39,953 nucleotides of DNA from Methanobacterium bryantii (GTDB taxonomy: Archaea; Methanobacteriota; Methanobacteria; Methanobacteriales; Methanobacteriaceae), in contig NZ_LMVM01000007.1 in the NCBI RefSeq assembly GCF_002287175.1, positions 1 through 39,953 of the forward strand, written 5' to 3'. The notes below the pieces were generated by a model. The model saw only the letters and a program-made list of their open reading frames with translations, made no database searches and was not told the DNA's origin. Positions 16,915-23,674 of the stretch are shown in pieces; within the stretch, counting starts at the first letter, position 1; each line of letters opens with the position of its first letter. A program made the translations under genes and the position numbers.

Positions 16915-17291
16915 ATTTTCACCTCCATACGCATGCATTGACACAAAATTTAAATTTCGTGTCTTGGTGTGAATTATGTTTTTTCAGTAATAAAAATATT
17001 GTTAAACTTCCTACTAGTTAAAATTGGACAGTAGATTATCACTTTATTATTGTGGAGAACAAAAATTATAGAAAAAGCGTAAATAATCTTTCAGCATCAC
17101 CTATTTTAAATCAATATGGGCTTAAAAAACGATTTGAATTACTTGGTTATTACTTATAATATTAAATGGATAACTCATTTCTAACTGAATTTGGCAGTTG
17201 ATAAAAATTAAGAATTCTTTAACAGTTTAATTATTTTAAAAACTTTTAATCTTAAGAAAAACTGAAAATGGAAAATATTTAAAATTTAATG

Positions 17292-17364
17292 GGCCAAACG
17301 GGATCAGTGGGTAGTTAATAAAGTTGTAATACAAGCTGATTGCACTGAAAAGTCCCGTTTGGTC
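17292..17364 (-). repeat. hairpin element copy B (minus orientation)
   Basis: Outer arms at 17292-17303 and 17353-17364 pair over 12 bases with one G-T (core CCAAACGGGA/TCCCGTTTGG). An asymmetric internal loop follows, then CAGTG/CACTG (17305-17309/17343-17347). On the minus strand the loop starts CAATCAGCTTGTATTA, the motif shared with copies C and D. Confidence 0.75.
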
Positions 17365-17691
17365 AATATGTAAATAGTTTAGTCCATATTATGTGTTAAT
17401 ATTCAAAATATTACTAAATTTGGACCGTACATCTATATTACAATATTTATTATGTAATTAATATGATAAAAAATTTATTATTAGCATATGATCTAAAATC
17501 ACGGAAATAAAATACATGATTTGAAGTTAAATTTTGATATTATTTGAGAGAACAATAAAATTTGAGTTGAATAAGATCAGCTTTAATTTAAAAAATAGTT
17601 TTAACTGTTCATTAAACAAAAATTTAAAATGAAATATTTCTATTTTAGAAAAATATTGATTTAAATATCAATTGAAAGTTTAAAACCTGTA

Positions 17692-17756
17692 GAATCGCCA
17701 GTGTAATCAGCTTGTATTATATAATAACCATAATTATAGTACCGCACTGACGATTC
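17692..17756 (+). repeat. hairpin element copy C (plus orientation)
   Basis: Arms GAATCG/CGATTC (17692-17697/17751-17756), one C-A mismatch, then CAGTG/CACTG (17699-17703/17745-17749). The 41-base loop begins TAATCAGCTTGTATTATA. It lies about 45 bases beyond the stop of the gene at 17801-18151. Confidence 0.75.
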
Positions 17757-17800
17757 ATTTTTTAACAGATTTTAACCTTGTCGAAGTTAATTAGCAGTTT

Positions 17801-18151
17801 TTAGTAGTTTAAGTTTAATGAACGAATAGTTATTGCTCCCACACTGTTTGAATTACTGTTAACTATAACTGGATTAAATGTATTGGTGTTTGATATATTG
17901 TAAGTGTTAGTAGATGAGGAACTACTGGTTGCTACGTTGGTGTTGGCGTTTGTTAAATTGTTTGTGTTAGTGATGGTCGAAACTTGTGTTTGTGCTTGTG
18001 CCTGGTCCTGAGTTTGGTTTTGAACTGGACTTAATAATGATGCGTTAGGATCTAGTGTTAGGTTTATGTCTATTAGTTGTGCTGATGCTGCTCCAGTCAT
18101 TCCTACTGCTGCGATGAACGTTAGTAATAAAATTAGCATTGGTCGTTTCAA
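17801..18151 (-). CDS. small exported Asn/Gln/Thr-rich protein, copy 1
   Basis: Unrecognised 116-residue protein with a signal peptide (KRPMLILLLTFIAAVGMTG, then AASA). It has a conserved QNQTQDQAQAQTQ stretch near 45-57, a region of about 40 residues made almost only of Asn, Thr and Ser, and a C-terminal part (NTFNPVI...IRSLNLNY). There are no cysteines or catalytic motifs. It is the twin of the gene at 18514-18864: the signal peptide is identical and the two differ in the Asn-rich and final parts. The start is TTG at 18151 after GGAGGTGA. The composition suggests a surface or extracellular protein, possibly N-glycosylated at its many NxT/S sites. Confidence 0.75.
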   Translation of the reverse strand: MKRPMLILLLTFIAAVGMTGAASAQLIDINLTLDPNASLLSPVQNQTQDQAQAQTQVSTITNTNNLTNANTNVATSSSSSTNTYNISNTNTFNPVIVNSNSNSVGAITIRSLNLNY

Positions 18152-18513
18152 TTTTTCACCTCCTTCTTAGATAATTCATGCATTTTGATTAATGCAAGCC
18201 AATTAAATTAGTACAAATTATTGACTTAATATAATCGACTTGATTAATACTATCAACACTATTAGTATGTACTTACAATAATAAAAACTTTACTATTGAT
18301 AATACATGTATTGATAATTTATCTAAAAAATAATAATTCAAAATAATCCTATTAGGGTTTAAATATAAATTTATTGAACAAAAATAAAAAAAATGTAATT
18401 AAATTAATTGATAGATGGGAATCATCAGTTCAATCAGCTTGTACTATATAACAACTATAATTAGTTACCCCTACTGATGATTCTATTCTATCAACTGGTT
18501 ACTTGTCAAAATT
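18152..18513. other. duplicated promoter/leader and hairpin copy D
   Basis: Bases 18152-18250 (upstream of copy 1) are nearly identical to 18865-18963 (upstream of copy 2), including the small inverted repeat TGCATT/AATGCA at 18179-18184/18191-18196. The unit of promoter, gene and hairpin has therefore been duplicated with a period of about 713 bases. Hairpin copy D occupies 18408-18494. Confidence 0.65.
18408..18494 (+). repeat. hairpin element copy D (plus orientation)
   Basis: Outer stem TTGATAGA/TCTATCAA (18408-18415/18487-18494), short internal loop, then a perfect 11-bp stem GAATCATCAGT/ACTGATGATTC (18419-18429/18473-18483). The loop begins TCAATCAGCTTGTACTATA. Compared with copy C, a G-C pair has become A-T and a C-A mismatch has become T-A, so pairing is kept while the sequence changes. 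Confidence 0.75.
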
Positions 18514-18864
18514 TTAGAAGTTGAGATTATATGAACTGAGATTTATAGTGCCTACACTGTTTGAGTTACTGAAAATCATAACTGGATTAAATGTGTTGTT
18601 GTTTGATATAATATTAGTATTGGTAGATGAAGAAGTACTGGTTGCTACGTTGGTGTTGGCGTTTGTTAAATTGTTTGTGTTAGTGATGGTCGAAACTTGT
18701 GTTTGTGCTTGTGCCTGGTCCTGAGTTTGGTTTTGGGTTGGATCTAATAAAGAGGCATTAGGACCTAGTGTTAGGTTTATGTCTATTAGTTGTGCTGATG
18801 CTGCTCCAGTCATTCCTACTGCTGCGATGAACGTTAGTAATAAAATTAGCATTGGTCGTTTCAA
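18514..18864 (-). CDS. small exported Asn/Gln/Thr-rich protein, copy 2
   Basis: Twin of the gene at 17801-18151: 116 residues, the same signal peptide and QNQTQDQAQAQTQ stretch, and a diverged Asn/Thr/Ser-rich middle (VATSTSSSTNTNIISNNNT) and end (NPVMIFSNSNSVGTINLSS). The start is TTG at 18864 after GGAGGTGA. Differences are concentrated after residue 75 while the export signal is unchanged, which suggests selection or recombination acting on the exposed part. Function is unknown; a surface protein is my best guess. Confidence 0.75.
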   Translation of the reverse strand: MKRPMLILLLTFIAAVGMTGAASAQLIDINLTLGPNASLLDPTQNQTQDQAQAQTQVSTITNTNNLTNANTNVATSTSSSTNTNIISNNNTFNPVMIFSNSNSVGTINLSSYNLNF

Positions 18865-19161
18865 TTTTTCACCTCCTTCTTAAATTATTCGTGCATTTTG
18901 ATTAATGCAAGCCAATTAAATTAGTACAAATTATTGACTTAATTTAACTGACCTGATTAATACAATCAGCATTATTAGTATGTTAAAATAGTAATAAAAA
19001 CTTTTCTATAAGTCATACTAATATTACATAATTCATATTAAAACAGATTTTAAAAATAATCTTATTCGATTTGACTAGAAATTTAAAATCTATTTAAAAA
19101 TTAAATCTTGAAAATAAGGTTCTAAAATCTTATTGGAAGTTATTTCATAAAAAGTAAATAA

Positions 19162-19189
19162 TTCATAATCGGGAAGTCCCGATTATGAA
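19162..19189 (-). terminator. perfect 13-bp hairpin over the stop codon of the third exported gene
   Basis: TTCATAATCGGGA (19162-19174) pairs perfectly with TCCCGATTATGAA (19177-19189), leaving a 2-base loop (or a 12-bp stem with loop AAGT). It contains the stop codon of the minus-strand gene ending at 19183 and is followed on that strand by A/T-rich sequence. A terminator or mRNA 3'-end stabiliser is likely. Confidence 0.65.
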
Positions 19190-19731
19190 CTATATCTGCT
19201 TGCGAGTAATCCACCAAGTACCCCAACTATTCCCATTAATAGGGAAGTGACATTAAGTCCTGATTCTTGCATGCCAACGCCACTTGGATTTGTGCTACTA
19301 CTTTTATTTGGTGTTGAAGCCATGAGTTCAGGTACATTACCTGTTCCATAGGCACCGTCAAATGGCACGTATCTTAGTCCTTCTGCTTTTAGTTGTGCGT
19401 TTATGTTAGATGAACAGACGCTTATATCACCTATCCTATTTTCAGAAGTCAGGTATATAAATGGATTGAAAGTATTTGTGTTTATAATGCTTATGTTATT
19501 TATTGCATTAGCAGTGCTGGTAGCTGTATTATTGTTAGAATTGTTCAGGGTATTGTTATTGGCTGAACTTTGAGTTTGGGTTTCCGCTTGTGCTTGGTCT
19601 TGAGTTTGGTTTTGAGAAGGATCCAGTACTGATGCGCCGCTACCTACTGTTATGTTTTGAGCAGCAGTACTTCCTATCCCAACACCTGCAATCACAACAA
19701 GTGACAAGAATATTATCAATATCAAACTCAA
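19183..19731 (-). pseudogene. third exported Asn/Gln-rich protein, probably 5'-truncated next to a recombinase gene
   Basis: The 182-residue open frame shares the QNQTQDQAQA stretch and the NTFNPFI block with the two twins. It also has about 90 extra residues and a C-terminal hydrophobic anchor (LLMGIVGVLGGLLASRYSS), so it looks membrane- or wall-anchored. Its upstream side is abnormal. The only start is TTG 19731, there is no ribosome binding site (the twins have GGAGGTGA), the basic n-region of the signal peptide is missing, and the recombinase gene starts only 40 bases away. I infer that the promoter and first few codons were displaced by insertion. A functional TTG start is the alternative. 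Confidence 0.6.
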
Positions 19732-19740
19732 AAACGAACA

Positions 19741-19758
19741 GGATATATATAATAAAAG
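19741..19758 (+). promoter_or_regulatory. TATA-like promoter of the recombinase gene
   Basis: GATATATATAATAAAAG lies about 25-30 bases before ATG 19772, and no ribosome binding site is visible. This fits a leaderless archaeal transcript. Confidence 0.45.
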
Positions 19759-19771
19759 TTAATAGAAATAT

Positions 19772-20926
19772 ATGCAAAGAGCGGATTTAAAAAACACAAT
19801 AGATCAGATCAAAAGAGAAGAAGTAGTGCAAAAATGGTTAAAGGGACTAAAAGAAAGCACTAAAAAACCTTATTTAACTGCCCTAGCTGACTTTTGTGTT
19901 GTAACAAATAAAAATCCAACAACACTGCTAAATATCACCTATCAAGAACAGGAAAACCGTATCCCTCCTTGGGAATTACAAATAGACCAATGGTTTATAG
20001 CATATAAGGACTACTGTTATGAAAGGAATTATTCAAAACAAACCTGTCAGGGGCGTAGAGCGATAGTAAGCAGCTTTTTTCACATGTTTAAAATAAATAC
20101 TCCAACTAACTTAGTCAGACGAGAAAAAGACAAATTAATTGTTAAAAATGAACGTAAAGGTTTAACTAAACAAAACATAATTGATGCTATAAATGCTGCG
20201 AAATCATTCAAATTAAAGGCACTTGTTTTAACACAAGCTACTTCTGGTATGGCTCAAATTGATGTACTTAAATTAACCATAAAACAGTTTGAAAATGGAT
20301 TGATTGATATAGGGAATGGCTGTAAAATTTGTAAAATCAGCATGAGAAGAACAAAAACTAATCAGGAACATATCACTTTTATAGGATTTGAAGCTGTTGA
20401 GTTAATACAGAAATATCTTCAACATGAAAGAGGAGAATATGATCCAGAATGGGCTTTATTTTCAGCTAAAAAAGGGATAAAAAAAGCTTTTACAGCAAAT
20501 GGATATAATTCCGCTATTAAACGTTTAAATAAGCGTTTGGGATGGGAAAATAAAAAATGGTTGTTTGGTAAATTAACTACTCATATGTTCCGTAAGTTCT
20601 TTGAAACTCAACTAACTGATTCCGGCATGGTTGATGAGCATTTACGTCATTTTATGGGCTGGAAACCTAAGGATCCTTTAAAACAAAAATATTATCTTGC
20701 TAACTCGGAGGAGCTTCAAAAAAGTTATATCCAGCATTTAGGTTATTTATGCTTAAATGATGTTGAGACATTGACTATTGAAAGCAAGGAATACAAAGAA
20801 TTAAAAGAAAAGTATGAAAAAGATGCTAAAGCAAGAGATGAAGAACTTGAAGAGTTAAAAGAGCAAAATGAACTGACAAGAAAATTAGTTGAAGATTTGA
20901 TTAGAGAAATGAAAAGTAATGAATAA
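19772..20926 (+). CDS. tyrosine recombinase (integrase-like) with non-standard catalytic set
   Basis: Protein of 384 residues with the layout of tyrosine recombinases. It has an N-terminal SAM-like DNA-binding part (about 12-125), a catalytic domain (about 135-320) and a C-terminal charged coiled coil (about 330-384). Visible residues are H271-x-x-R274 (HMFR), H293 in RHFMGW, and the tandem Y307-Y308 as candidate nucleophiles. The first catalytic Arg, expected in a TGxRxxE-like box, is Ala at position 161 (SGMAQID). Either this subfamily places the Arg elsewhere or the enzyme is impaired. It likely belongs to an integrated element and may act on nearby hairpin elements; the latter is speculation. 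Confidence 0.85.
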   Translation: MQRADLKNTIDQIKREEVVQKWLKGLKESTKKPYLTALADFCVVTNKNPTTLLNITYQEQENRIPPWELQIDQWFIAYKDYCYERNYSKQTCQGRRAIVSSFFHMFKINTPTNLVRREKDKLIVKNERKGLTKQNIIDAINAAKSFKLKALVLTQATSGMAQIDVLKLTIKQFENGLIDIGNGCKICKISMRRTKTNQEHITFIGFEAVELIQKYLQHERGEYDPEWALFSAKKGIKKAFTANGYNSAIKRLNKRLGWENKKWLFGKLTTHMFRKFFETQLTDSGMVDEHLRHFMGWKPKDPLKQKYYLANSEELQKSYIQHLGYLCLNDVETLTIESKEYKELKEKYEKDAKARDEELEELKEQNELTRKLVEDLIREMKSNE

Positions 20927-20927
20927 T

Positions 20928-20941
20928 TTATGGGCCCATAA
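20928..20941. promoter_or_regulatory. 14-base perfect palindrome after the recombinase gene
   Basis: TTATGGGCCCATAA begins one base after the recombinase stop codon. It could be an operator for the next gene, a terminator hairpin or a recombination core. Confidence 0.4.
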
Positions 20942-21002
20942 GTATGACCCTTTTGTGTAGCCTAATGTTAAACAAAGAATATAACAGGAGGTGAACAAGA
21001 TA

Positions 21003-21710
21003 GTGAAATCAAAGGTCAAAAAACAGCCCATGTTTGCAGTGAGAATCAAGACAGATAAACCAAAGACAGACTGGAGCAAATTTGTTAAAGCAAAAAAGAA
21101 AGATGAATATGTTACATCTGGATCTTTACTTGAACGGGCAGTATATGAATTTATGGAACGTGAAGGATGGGATATTGAAACTCAACAATTCATAGATTTT
21201 AATGATGATGACATAGACGAATTGAATCTAAAACACATGCACACACACATCGATCCAACATCAATTGAGGAAACTGTTGATCTTGCAGAAAAAATAATTC
21301 CTGAGATCCAAGAAAGTAAACAGGAACAGTCTAATAAAGACAATGAAACTAAAATTAATGCAGCAAATGAAAATACTGAACAAACAAAGTTTATAAAAGT
21401 TAAATCTTCATTAACTGAAGATTTATTTACTTATGCTTTTTGTAAACTTTGTGGGGAATTAACTGAAGTACATTACGATCATATAGAGCAATTATCATTA
21501 CCTTTTTTCAAAACTAAAGATAATAGGGCAGTTATAAATAAATCGAATATACTTATTGGAAATCAGTGTGTGGTCAGAAAATTTAATGATAAGAAATGGT
21601 ATAAAGTCTTGCCAGGTGGAATACAAAGATTTACAACGAAAAATATTTATTTAGATGAAATTTTAGAAAAAGAAATTGAATCGGATTTTCTGGAAGCGCT
21701 AAGACCATAA
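21003..21710 (+). CDS. hypothetical protein, possible DNA-binding N-terminus and Cys/His C-terminus
   Basis: Unrecognised 235-residue protein. The N-terminus is very basic (KSKVKKQPMF, KTDWSKFVKAKKKDEY) and leads into a helix (SGSLLERAVYEFMERE) that resembles the helical part of a ribbon-helix-helix or nucleoid-type domain. A low-complexity acidic linker follows (about 95-125). The C-terminal part holds CKLCGELTEVHYDH, a possible zinc site. The start is GTG 21003, eight bases after GGAGGTGA; the in-frame GTG 20991 lies inside that site. Its place directly after the recombinase suggests it belongs to the same element, perhaps as an accessory DNA-binding factor. Confidence 0.6.
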   Translation: MKSKVKKQPMFAVRIKTDKPKTDWSKFVKAKKKDEYVTSGSLLERAVYEFMEREGWDIETQQFIDFNDDDIDELNLKHMHTHIDPTSIEETVDLAEKIIPEIQESKQEQSNKDNETKINAANENTEQTKFIKVKSSLTEDLFTYAFCKLCGELTEVHYDHIEQLSLPFFKTKDNRAVINKSNILIGNQCVVRKFNDKKWYKVLPGGIQRFTTKNIYLDEILEKEIESDFLEALRP

Positions 21711-21847
21711 AAATCCAGTTAATATTTTCTTTTTTCAAATATTTAAATTTAATCAATAACATCTATGAACTTAATCTGTTTTTATGATAATGCATTTAAG
21801 AATATTTAGAATTAAAGGTTTATACTATTAATTAAAGATAAAGATTT

Positions 21848-22024
21848 ATGAGTAAAAAAATGGAAAATGAAGACGTACTAAATTACGTCATAGTTCAATG
21901 GGAAGGTAAAAATCCGCCACGAGTAAATGTACCTTCAAGATGGCTTAAAAAGATAAAAGCTAAACGACATGACACGTTTAAAATCAGTTTTGAGCTAATA
22001 CACAGGCATGAAAGTGAAGAATGA
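21848..22024 (+). CDS. small basic protein, 58 residues
   Basis: A 58-residue frame beginning MSKKMENEDVLNYVIVQW, with a central PPRVNVPSRWLKKIKAKRHDTFKI and an acidic end. The composition (aromatic, proline-bounded beta-like start, then a basic patch) looks protein-like and might be a small DNA- or RNA-binding fold. The ribosome binding site is weak (AAAGATTT). It follows the hypothetical protein of the recombinase locus by 137 bases. I do not recognise it. Confidence 0.5.
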   Translation: MSKKMENEDVLNYVIVQWEGKNPPRVNVPSRWLKKIKAKRHDTFKISFELIHRHESEE

Positions 22025-22424
22025 TTAAGTAACTTTTAATTAACTTATTTTAGAATATGGCTGATTTTAATTCTTTTTTAGTCCCATAGCTATTATTAAA
22101 ATAAAATTTAAATATAATGGTGAAGGGTAAAATCAATAAGTTTATTCATCTCCTTTTCATTATCAGTCCCTTTTTACCCTTCATTGTGGTGAAATCACTG
22201 TAAAAAAGGCCAAATAGACATCATAATTTAATTTTAGGAATTTTATAAACAAATCAAATTTAATACTTTTCAAGTGTTATAACTTCAACTGAAAATCATT
22301 ATACTAAGAAAAATGGTAAATCGAAATATATTTGATAAAAATAGTTTTAAATAGGGCTGCATAGTTTTAAGAAGATATGAATGCATGGAATAAAATGATT
22401 AGCCGTAATTTCAAAAAAAATAAG
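22025..22424. other. intergenic region with a long inverted repeat
   Basis: Apart from the inverted repeat at 22121-22183 I see no gene or clear signal. This is the likely right side of the recombinase-associated segment, but I could not find a direct repeat that would mark attachment sites. Confidence 0.4.
22121..22183 (+). repeat. inverted repeat, possible diverged hairpin copy E
   Basis: TGAAGGGTAAAA (22121-22132) pairs perfectly with TTTTACCCTTCA (22172-22183), extendable by four wobble or A-T pairs. The 39-base loop begins TCAATAAGTTTATTCATCTCC, which loosely resembles copy A (CAATTTGCTTATATTGCACATCTC). The relationship to copies A-D is weak but worth testing. Confidence 0.5.
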
Positions 22425-22706
22425 TTAGGCGGAGGTTTTTTCTATTTCATTAAAGAAATATATTTCTTCTTCTATAACTCCTCCTTTTTGTGGTATTTTT
22501 TTACTTATTCGAGGTTCATAAAACTTTCGGGCACTGTTTAATTCATCCCATTTTAGTAAAATTATAACTAAATTAGGGTCTTCTGTATCACGAAAGATAG
22601 TAACACCTTTAGATCCTTTAGATTTTCGATCATCAACGAATTTATCAAACATCGATTTCCATTTGTCATAATTTTCAACTCTAATTTTAACAAGTACATT
22701 TGCCAT
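22425..22706 (-). CDS. small dimeric alpha/beta-barrel protein
   Basis: Protein of 93 residues (MANVLVKIRVENYDKWKSMF...) with the alternating strand/helix pattern and the YDKWKxxFD motif of the ferredoxin-like dimeric alpha/beta-barrel (ABM/DUF1330-like) proteins. Members act as small monooxygenases, cyclases or of unknown function; I cannot choose. The start at 22706 has an excellent GAGGTGATG. Two perfect hairpins lie in its 5' leader (22719-22764). A paralogue with a nonsense codon is at 30090-30386. Confidence 0.75.
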   Translation of the reverse strand: MANVLVKIRVENYDKWKSMFDKFVDDRKSKGSKGVTIFRDTEDPNLVIILLKWDELNSARKFYEPRISKKIPQKGGVIEEEIYFFNEIEKTSA

Positions 22707-22718
22707 ATTTCATCACCT

Positions 22719-22764
22719 CAAAAAACAAAGTTTTTTGTGATTCAGGAAAATCAGAGATTTTCCT
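22719..22764 (-). promoter_or_regulatory. tandem hairpins in the leader of the barrel-protein gene
   Basis: CAAAAAAC/GTTTTTTG (22719-22726/22730-22737, loop AAA) and AGGAAAATC/GATTTTCCT (22744-22752/22756-22764, loop AGA), both perfect. They begin 13 bases upstream of the start codon, next to the ribosome binding site, so they would sit in the mRNA leader of the minus-strand gene. Confidence 0.6.
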
Positions 22765-22844
22765 TCAACCTTATATTATAATATGGTACTATTTGGTTAA
22801 TATAAAGAATTTAATTTAATAGATATTTAAAACTGTTCTACTTC

Positions 22845-22857
22845 TAACGAATAAATA
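22845..22857 (+). promoter_or_regulatory. 13-base motif shared with the hcp promoter, copy 1
   Basis: TAACGAATAAATA lies 54 bases before the start of the sirohaem-protein gene. The identical 13 bases occur at 23638-23650 upstream of hcp, 25 bases before its start. The surrounding bases are also alike (ATAAAAAG versus CAGAAAAA downstream). Confidence 0.5.
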
Positions 22858-22910
22858 TAAAAAGATGATAATACTAAGATTAAAATAAATTTGGTGGAGA
22901 ATGATACTAA

Positions 22911-23566
22911 ATGTTAGAAAATATTCTAGAAAAAGGAGCAGTAATTCAAAAAGATATGGAAACATATGCAATAATTCCATATATTCCAGGAGGCCTTGTT
23001 GACCCTGCCACATTAATAAAAATAGCAAATATTGCTGAAAAATACAATGCTAAAACACTAAAAGTGACTTCTAATCAGCATATTGCAATTATTGGGATTA
23101 AATATGGGGATATAAATAAAATTTGGGAAGATCTTGACATGAAACCTGGAGGATTCATAGGTAAAAAAGTTAGATCTGCCAAATTCTGTCCTGGAACTAC
23201 CTACTGTAAAAAAGGTGAACAAGATGCTGTAAAAATGGGAATGGAAATTGATGAAAATTTTCAGGGAATGGAATTACCTAACAAAATAAAGATAGGTGTC
23301 TCAGGTTGTAAAAATTCATGTGCAGAATCTGCAGTTAAAGATATTGGCCTTATCGGAACTAAAAGAGGATGGAAACTACTTGTTGGTGGAACTTGTGGAA
23401 TAAAACCAATGATAGGGCAAACATTTGCCACAAATTTATCAGATGGGGAGGTTTTAGGTATTATATCAAAAATATAGAACATTATAAGGAAAATGAAGAA
23501 AATAAACGTTTAGGTAGATTTATAAACAAAATAGGCTTTAAAAAATTTAAAAATGAAATTATCTAA
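22911..23566 (+). pseudogene. small sulfite/nitrite reductase-like sirohaem Fe-S protein, frameshifted near its end
   Basis: The protein shows the full sirohaem-[4Fe-4S] ligand set, C93-x5-C99 (FCPGTTYC) and C133-x3-C137 (GCKNSC), and the VTSNQHIAI strand of the nitrite/sulfite reductase ferredoxin-like domain. It belongs to the small (about 220-residue) Dsr-like proteins common in methanogens, whose substrate is uncertain. The open frame stops at 23477 (188 residues). The other frame continues as NIEHYKENEENKRLGRFINK to 23566, which looks like the missing C-terminus. One added A in the A5 run at 23468-23472 joins them, giving about 218 residues. I think this is a sequencing indel or a recent mutation in an otherwise intact gene. 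Confidence 0.82.
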
Positions 23567-23637
23567 TCGTCATTCAAATTTTAAATTTAAAATATTGATA
23601 ATTTTACAACAAAAAATGTTTATAATTGTTTTATACA

Positions 23638-23650
23638 TAACGAATAAATA
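23638..23650 (+). promoter_or_regulatory. 13-base motif shared with the sirohaem-gene promoter, copy 2
   Basis: TAACGAATAAATA, identical to 22845-22857, located 25 bases upstream of the hcp start. A candidate site for a shared redox or nitrosative-stress regulator. Confidence 0.5.
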
Positions 23651-23674
23651 CAGAAAAAAAGGTGGTATATAAAA

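Larger units (their letters stand above)
16915..17800. other. intergenic region with two hairpin elements
   Basis: No gene is supported. It holds the 24-base near-perfect palindrome GACAC...GTGTC at 16940-16963, which covers the likely promoter of the gene at 16684-16914, hairpin copy B (17292-17364) and hairpin copy C (17692-17756). B and C are in opposite orientation. Confidence 0.5.

Noticed and set aside
16390..18494. Integron cassette array with attC sites
   Set aside because: The architecture (gene followed by folded site) is suggestive. However, I cannot see the attC core consensus (GTTRRRY/RYYYAAC), two elements are inverted, and the recombinase lacks integron-integrase features. I keep only the neutral description of a hairpin family.
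19162..19189. Another copy of the conserved-loop hairpin family
   Set aside because: The stem is perfect but the loop is only two to four bases and lacks the AATCAGCTTG motif, so I call it a terminator-type hairpin.
23369..23566. Separate 65-residue gene after the sirohaem protein
   Set aside because: Only its second half is protein-like, and that half matches the expected C-terminus of the sirohaem protein after a one-base shift.
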